From: an uncultured Leptospiraceae bacterium
GTDB taxonomy: Bacteria > Spirochaetota > Leptospiria > Leptospirales > Leptospiraceae
Direction of reading: 5' to 3'
Length of the DNA stretch: 10,186 bases
Assembly (NCBI GenBank): GCA_937924465.1
Contig: CALDSP010000014.1
Coordinates: 1 to 10,186, forward strand
The stretch's first letter is position 1; every line of letters starts with the position of its first letter. The translations under genes were made by a program, and so were the position numbers. Shown here one piece after another: positions 6,188 through 10,186 of this stretch. The notes under the pieces were generated by a model. It saw only the letters and a list, made by a program, of their open reading frames with translations. It was not told the DNA's origin and searched no databases.

Positions 6188-6196
6188 AAAGACTTT

Positions 6197-7696
6197 ATGA
6201 AAAAAATTGTCACTGGAATTTTTGTTCTTTTAGTTTGTCTTCTAGTTTATGGTCTTTATTTACAAGTTTCACGTTCCGAAAAAACTACAAACCCACAGTA
6301 TCCAAATGAATTTCTAGACTCTCAAAGTTATTGTAAAGAAAAATCAAAAAAGCAATTCACTTTTCAACCAAATCAAATCCAAGAATTGTTAACTCTTATC
6401 AATTCTTTAGAAGAATGCACAACCATTCAACTAGACAAAGGAGTTTTTCGGTTTTCCAATTCTTTTACAATCAACAACGTGAATGGAATTATAGTAAAAG
6501 GTGTGGGTAGAGAATTGACTACACTCCTATTTTCTAGGGAAGGAAACGGAAATGGGATAGATGTAGAATCTTCTCATTCTTTTACCATTCAAGATTTAAA
6601 AATAGTGGATAGTCCTAAAAATGGACTGGAGATTCGACTTTCTGAAAATGTTATCATTGACAATATAGAAGTAACATGGTCGGTTCGAACGGGTGAAGAA
6701 ATGTCTAAAAATGGAGCTTATGGAGTGTATCCTGTAAATGTAACCAATCTAATTTTACGAAATTCTAATGCTTCTTTTGCTTCAGATGCTGGTCTTTACG
6801 TTGGGCAGTGTGTAAATGCTTGGGTTTATAAAAATCGTGCAGAGTTTAACGTAATGGGTTTAGAGATTGAAAATACCATCAATGCTCTTGTATATGAAAA
6901 TATCCTTACAAACAATACTGGTGGCTTTTTGGCTTATGATTTAAACAAAAATACAATTGTTTCAAGAAATATTCAAATTTTTAAAAATAAAATTTACAAC
7001 AATAACAATCCAAACTTTGCAAGTGCTGGCATTGTAAAAACAGTTTCTGCAGGAGTAGGAATGGTTTTAACTTCAACAAGAGAAGTAGAGGTCACAGAAA
7101 ATTATTTTTCAAATAACAACACTACCGACATAGCTATTTTAAGTGGAATTGTAGCTGTGTCTTCTGATTTCTCTAGTTGGCCTATGAAAAATTGGAGAAC
7201 ATATAAAATTTTTATTCATGATAACGAATTTAATGGAGATTCTGGAACTTCCATTGATAATGGAAATATAAATGAAAAAGATAGACCTCTGGGAGCTCTT
7301 ATTAGTTTATTTCATGAAATTTGGAGTGAACAACAAATCAAATTAGGAAATCCTAAACCTTCTGTTGCAAATATAATTTATGATGGGGTAGAATATGGAA
7401 AAACTATGCTTGCACTCACTACATGGTTTGGAGATAAAAATGGTAACTTTAATGAAATTTGTTTAAAAAATAATAGTAATGGAAAAGTTCATCCTACTCT
7501 TTTAGATATAAATCTAGTGGCTCTTTTGAATAATTCAGAAGATCCAACTAAAGAGTCTATTTTAAACTCTATCCAAAAAGGAAAAAGTATTTTGTATACA
7601 CAGGAAACAAATTATGGAGGCTCTCCTACAAAAGGTTTTTCTTGTGAAGGATATAAATTTCAAGGAATGCCAGTAAAAGTGAGAGAGAGTCTATGA
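6197..7696 (+). CDS. Exported right-handed parallel beta-helix protein (TIGR03805-like)
   Basis: From the ATG at 6197 the product has 499 residues. It starts MKK with a hydrophobic segment at ~4-23, a signal sequence or N-terminal membrane anchor. C14 sits in the middle of that segment and is not a plausible lipobox. Residues ~75-345 show short repeating turns rich in Asn, Ile and Val (for example GIIVKGVG, NVIIDNIEV, ALVYENILTNN, VEVTENYFSNN), typical of PbH1/NosD-type beta-helices. The NNTGGFLAYDL stretch (239-249) resembles a signature I remember for the family found next to SO2930-type cytochromes. Five Cys remain after the signal (46, 74, 205, 422, 483) and could form disulfides. Related folds include pectate lyases and alginate epimerases, but no catalytic motif is visible and no substrate can be named. 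Its stop overlaps the start of the dihaem lipoprotein (ATGA), so both are made together. Confidence 0.85.
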   Translation: MKKIVTGIFVLLVCLLVYGLYLQVSRSEKTTNPQYPNEFLDSQSYCKEKSKKQFTFQPNQIQELLTLINSLEECTTIQLDKGVFRFSNSFTINNVNGIIVKGVGRELTTLLFSREGNGNGIDVESSHSFTIQDLKIVDSPKNGLEIRLSENVIIDNIEVTWSVRTGEEMSKNGAYGVYPVNVTNLILRNSNASFASDAGLYVGQCVNAWVYKNRAEFNVMGLEIENTINALVYENILTNNTGGFLAYDLNKNTIVSRNIQIFKNKIYNNNNPNFASAGIVKTVSAGVGMVLTSTREVEVTENYFSNNNTTDIAILSGIVAVSSDFSSWPMKNWRTYKIFIHDNEFNGDSGTSIDNGNINEKDRPLGALISLFHEIWSEQQIKLGNPKPSVANIIYDGVEYGKTMLALTTWFGDKNGNFNEICLKNNSNGKVHPTLLDINLVALLNNSEDPTKESILNSIQKGKSILYTQETNYGGSPTKGFSCEGYKFQGMPVKVRESL

Positions 7697-8778
7697 CATT
7701 TCTGTTGTTTACTCTATTTATTGTTTTAAACTGTTCTCAAAAAGCAAATTTAAACAAAGATGCAAAAGCAATTCAAGTTTTACAAGAACTTACAAAATAC
7801 AACTTGTTTTCTGAAGTTACATTAAACTCTTTAACTCCCACAGAAAAAGGAATCCCTTATGATTTAAATACAGCTTTATTTAGTGATTATGCTAAAAAAG
7901 AAAGAGTCATTTTTCTTCCAGAAGGTACACAAATCCAATATGAAGAAGAAAGAGAATTTGATTTTCCTATTGGTACAATTATAACAAAAACTTTTTATTT
8001 ACCAGATGATTTTGAAAGAAAGGATGGAAAGAAAACAACAAAATTAGAAACTCGTATTTTAATTCGGCAGCCAACGGAATGGTTTGCTGTTTCTTATGTT
8101 TGGAATTCAAATGGAACGCAAGCCCATATTTCTTATGCAGGAGAAAACATTCCAATTCAAGTTCAAAGAAGAGATTTGGATATAAAAGAATTTACTTATG
8201 TAGTTCCTTCTAGAAATCAATGTGCCCAATGTCATCAATCTTATGAAGAGAAAGCTCAAAAAATTGTACCAATTGGTCCTAAAGCTAGGCACTTAAACAG
8301 AGAGTACGAATACCAAACTCATGAGGGAAAAATAATTCAAAATCAATTAGAATATATGAAACAAAAAGGAGTTCTTGTGGGACTTCCTTTTTGGAATGTT
8401 CCTAAACTTCCTAAATTAGAAGATCAAACTGCAAGTGTTGAGTCACGGGCAAGGGCTTATTTGGATATCAATTGTGGTCATTGTCATAACGAAAAAGGAG
8501 CGGCAGGAATGAATTCTAAATTAGTTCTGACGCATAACGAAAAAGACTTAGGAAATTTAGGAGTTTGTAAAACTCCGGGTTCAGCAGGGAAAGGGGGAGG
8601 TGGACTTCGTTTTGATATTGTTCCGGGAGAACCAAACAAATCTATTCTATTTTATAGAACAGCAACAATGGATTCGGGTGCTATGATGCCACAAATTGGA
8701 AGAGCTATTCCTCATAAGGAAGGTATAGAAATTCTTCGAAAATGGATAGCTTCTATGGAAAAGAAAAATTGTGAATAA
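7693..8778 (+). CDS. Dihaem c-type cytochrome lipoprotein, SO2930/HNE_0200 family (TIGR03806-like)
   Basis: A 361-residue protein with a short N-terminal hydrophobic signal ending in VLNC. C14 is a plausible lipid-attachment Cys under the relaxed spirochaete lipobox, so it is probably anchored in a membrane facing the periplasm or outside. Two haem-c motifs are present: CAQCH (177-181) and CGHCH (261-265). M331/M332 in GAMMPQIGR is a likely axial Met for the second haem, in the usual cytochrome-c C-terminal position. The N-terminal ~150 residues are haem-free, beta-rich and typical of this family. Two further Cys (292, 360) are not in haem motifs. The start ATG overlaps the stop of the beta-helix gene (ATGA) behind a purine-rich GAGAGAG stretch. 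From memory, these two families occur regularly as a two-gene pair of unknown function; an electron-transfer or redox role is inferred from the haem motifs. Confidence 0.88.
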   Translation: MTFLLFTLFIVLNCSQKANLNKDAKAIQVLQELTKYNLFSEVTLNSLTPTEKGIPYDLNTALFSDYAKKERVIFLPEGTQIQYEEEREFDFPIGTIITKTFYLPDDFERKDGKKTTKLETRILIRQPTEWFAVSYVWNSNGTQAHISYAGENIPIQVQRRDLDIKEFTYVVPSRNQCAQCHQSYEEKAQKIVPIGPKARHLNREYEYQTHEGKIIQNQLEYMKQKGVLVGLPFWNVPKLPKLEDQTASVESRARAYLDINCGHCHNEKGAAGMNSKLVLTHNEKDLGNLGVCKTPGSAGKGGGGLRFDIVPGEPNKSILFYRTATMDSGAMMPQIGRAIPHKEGIEILRKWIASMEKKNCE

Positions 8779-8862
8779 AAAAGTTTTTCCTCTTTGTTAA
8801 ACGATTCAAAACATCTTCTACATTTTACTAGACTTTAAACCCCATCTCAAATTTTTGACATT

Positions 8863-10089
8863 ATGGAGATTCGAAACATTTGCATCATTGCACACGTAGA
8901 TCATGGAAAAACCACTCTTTTAGATGGAATTTTAAAAGAAACAGGGGCTGTTACATCGAAAGAGTTACGAGAAAGGATTATGGATTCAAATGAATTGGAG
9001 CAAGAACGTGGAATTACGATTCTTGCCAAAAATACAGCTGTCCAATACAAAGGCACAAGAATCAATATCATTGATACTCCAGGTCATGCAGACTTTGCGG
9101 GAGAAGTGGAGCGAGTTTTAAAAATGGCTGATTGCTCTCTGCTTTTAGTAGATGCTTTTGATGGTCCTATGCCTCAAACTCGCTTTGTATTAAATAAATC
9201 CTTACAATTAGGTCATAAACCAATTGTTGTCATTAATAAAATTGATAGAGATGGTTCACGTCCAAATGAAGTAGTTGATAAAGTTTTTGATTTGTTTCAT
9301 GATTTAGGTGCAACAGATGAGCAAATGGATTTTCCAATTATTTATTCCTCTGCAAAACTAGGTTGGGCAGTTACCGATTTTAAACATGCACCAGGAAAAA
9401 ATTTAGGGCCTCTTTTAGATTTGGTTTTAAAACATGTTCCTCCTGTAAAAGGAGATCCAAACAAACCTTTGCAATTCCAAGTAACTACTTTAGATTATAA
9501 CGATTACGTTGGGCGAATAGCAATTGGAAAAATTTATGAAGGAAGTATTAAACGAAACCAAGACATTACATTGGTTAGAATGAAAGATGGCTCAAATTCT
9601 AATTATAAAATTTCTCGACTTTATGGATTTGAAGGTTTAAGGCGTCATGAAATAGAATTTGCAGAGGCGGGAGATATTATAGCCGTTGCAGGCATTGAAG
9701 ATGTATTCATTGGAGATACAATTTGTAATTTAGGAAACCCGGTTCCTCTGCCACCTATAAGCATTGATGAACCCACAGTCTCTATGTTTTTTATGGTAAA
9801 TAATTCTCCATTTGTTGGAAAAGAAGGAAAATTAGTCACAACAAGAAACATTCGGGAACGACTTGAAAAAGAACTTCAAACCAATGTAGCCATGCGAATG
9901 GAAGAAACAGAAGATAAAGATCGTTTTAAAATCATGGGTCGGGGAGAACTACATTTATCAATACTAATTGAAACTATGAGAAGAGAAGGCTATGAACTCC
10001 AAGTTTCTAGACCCGAGGTTATATTCAAAACGGGAGAAAATGGAGAAAAATTAGAACTACCTTGGCAACAAGTTTCAAGTCCCCTCTGA
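8863..10089 (+). CDS. typA: Translational GTPase TypA/BipA, 3' part missing at a chimeric junction
   Basis: BipA is an EF-G-like ribosome-binding GTPase involved in 50S assembly and stress adaptation. All GTPase motifs are present: AHVDHGKT (10-17), RGIT (49-52), DTPGH (71-75), NKID (125-128) and SSAK (162-165). The EF-Tu-like beta-barrel (~200-290) and EF-G domain III-like region (~300-385; IMGRGELHLSILIE) follow. The MEIRN start is the normal N-terminus for the family, although no Shine-Dalgarno is visible. The open frame gives 408 residues, but true BipA has about 600. The sequence is family-like up to GENGEKLE (residue 398, to 10056), where Pro and then the domain V strand should follow. 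Instead a short unrelated tail runs to TGA at 10087-10089, coinciding with a jump in base composition. About 200 residues (domain V and the BipA-specific C-terminal domain) are missing. I read this as assembly chimerism, not a genuine truncated gene. Confidence 0.92.
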   Translation: MEIRNICIIAHVDHGKTTLLDGILKETGAVTSKELRERIMDSNELEQERGITILAKNTAVQYKGTRINIIDTPGHADFAGEVERVLKMADCSLLLVDAFDGPMPQTRFVLNKSLQLGHKPIVVINKIDRDGSRPNEVVDKVFDLFHDLGATDEQMDFPIIYSSAKLGWAVTDFKHAPGKNLGPLLDLVLKHVPPVKGDPNKPLQFQVTTLDYNDYVGRIAIGKIYEGSIKRNQDITLVRMKDGSNSNYKISRLYGFEGLRRHEIEFAEAGDIIAVAGIEDVFIGDTICNLGNPVPLPPISIDEPTVSMFFMVNNSPFVGKEGKLVTTRNIRERLEKELQTNVAMRMEETEDKDRFKIMGRGELHLSILIETMRREGYELQVSRPEVIFKTGENGEKLELPWQQVSSPL

Positions 10090-10186
10090 GGTCGACTGAT
10101 TCCCAGACTTGCGCACAGAGGTCTTGGTTCCAATACAACCCCTCCATGGACCTCCCTGGTGTTGAACCCTGCTCTTGTTGCTGTCC
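10058..10186. other. Foreign, GC-rich contig end (probable chimera)
   Basis: From about 10057 the sequence stops encoding BipA. G+C is about 57% over 10081-10186 (60 of 106 by hand count) against roughly one third elsewhere. No insertion-sequence end, inverted repeat or target duplication is visible at the boundary. The fragment has no stop codon on the minus strand in the frame read from 10186, nor on the plus strand after 10089 in the BipA frame, but neither translation is recognisable. It could be from another organism, possibly a eukaryotic host or contaminant; the source cannot be named from sequence alone. Confidence 0.75.

Larger units (their letters stand above)
5791..6196. other. 406-bp divergent intergenic region, no gene seen
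   Basis: This very AT-rich stretch separates the minus-strand cNMP/TPR operon from the plus-strand beta-helix gene. I see no ORF of note and no RNA gene or riboswitch that I recognise. It holds an A8-GCAA-T10 hairpin-like tract (5833-5854), an imperfect dyad (TTTAC/TGAAT against ATTCA/GTAAA, 5902-5938), a T6A6 palindrome (5948-5961), a short hairpin GAGAT-N6-ATCTC (5998-6013), a dyad ATTTGA-T-TCAAAT (6033-6045), a dyad ATTGGA-N10-TCCAAT (6061-6082) and an imperfect tandem duplication (6061-6167). Promoters for both flanking units must lie here. Confidence 0.7.

Noticed and set aside
6131..6196. TTG start giving 22 extra residues on the beta-helix protein
   Set aside because: The TTG has no Shine-Dalgarno and lies in duplicated intergenic DNA, and the extension precedes a normal MKK signal sequence. 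AGGAAGGA before the ATG at 6197 is decisive.
5791..6196. Riboswitch or CRISPR array in the large intergenic region
   Set aside because: No regularly spaced identical repeats. Hairpins are short and AT-rich, and no riboswitch core that I know is present.
8763..8797. Possible terminator after the dihaem lipoprotein gene (A-rich then T-rich run)
   Set aside because: Only a weak A/T stem with mismatches, no GC core and no clean T-tract after it.
8794..8862. Promoter for typA (TTGTTA at 8794 or TTGACA at 8855)
   Set aside because: TTGTTA has no good -10 at 16-18 bp. TTGACA would put its -10 inside the coding region. No Shine-Dalgarno is visible either, so the 84-bp spacer is left without a promoter call.
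9645..9851. Minus-strand open frame within typA
   Set aside because: It is a shadow of the strongly conserved GTPase gene on the other strand, with no ribosome-binding site or protein-like features.
10058..10186. Insertion sequence or integration event interrupting typA
   Set aside because: No terminal inverted repeat, transposase segment or duplicated target is visible, and the sudden composition change at a contig end fits chimerism better.

Overview
The window is AT-rich (about one third G+C by eye) and carries ordinary bacterial genes up to about position 10057. Several traits fit a spirochaete of the Leptospira group: large GAF/SpoIIE-type phosphatases, CRP-like proteins fused to TPRs, isolated single tRNA genes, a relaxed lipobox (L-N-C) and TTG starts. 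This assignment is inference; no rRNA or marker gene in the window proves it.

Layout. Positions 1-122 are the 3' end of a plus-strand membrane-protein gene that overlaps its convergent neighbour by 4 nt. On the minus strand, 3157-119 holds a two-gene unit: a 102-residue coiled-coil protein built of tandem 21-residue repeats, followed 3 nt later by a 908-residue GAF-SpoIIE phosphatase-HATPase signalling protein. Across a 61-bp spacer lies tRNA-Ala(GGC), then a small degenerate alpha/beta-hydrolase-like gene on the plus strand. Facing it on the minus strand (5790-4036) is a compact unit: cNMP-binding/TPR protein, CRP-family regulator with an intact phosphate-binding cassette, and tRNA-Arg(CCT) starting 2 nt after the regulator's stop codon. 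A 406-bp gene-free region (5791-6196) contains dyads and an imperfect tandem duplication. It is followed by a translationally coupled pair (ATGA overlap): an exported right-handed beta-helix protein and a lipoprotein with two CxxCH haem motifs. This pair matches a recurrent two-gene module of unknown function (TIGR03805/TIGR03806 from memory). The last gene is the translational GTPase TypA/BipA.

TypA breaks off at about residue 398. The final ~130 bp jump to about 57% G+C and do not continue the protein. This looks like a chimeric contig end rather than a biological truncation, so the last 130 bp should not be interpreted as part of this genome.

How the genes relate: two signalling groups (SpoIIE phosphatase plus coiled coil; cNMP-binding pair) sit beside an envelope redox module (beta-helix plus dihaem cytochrome). 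No direct functional link between these groups is visible. The best candidates for undescribed biology are the beta-helix/dihaem pair and the repeat coiled-coil protein coupled to the SpoIIE phosphatase.
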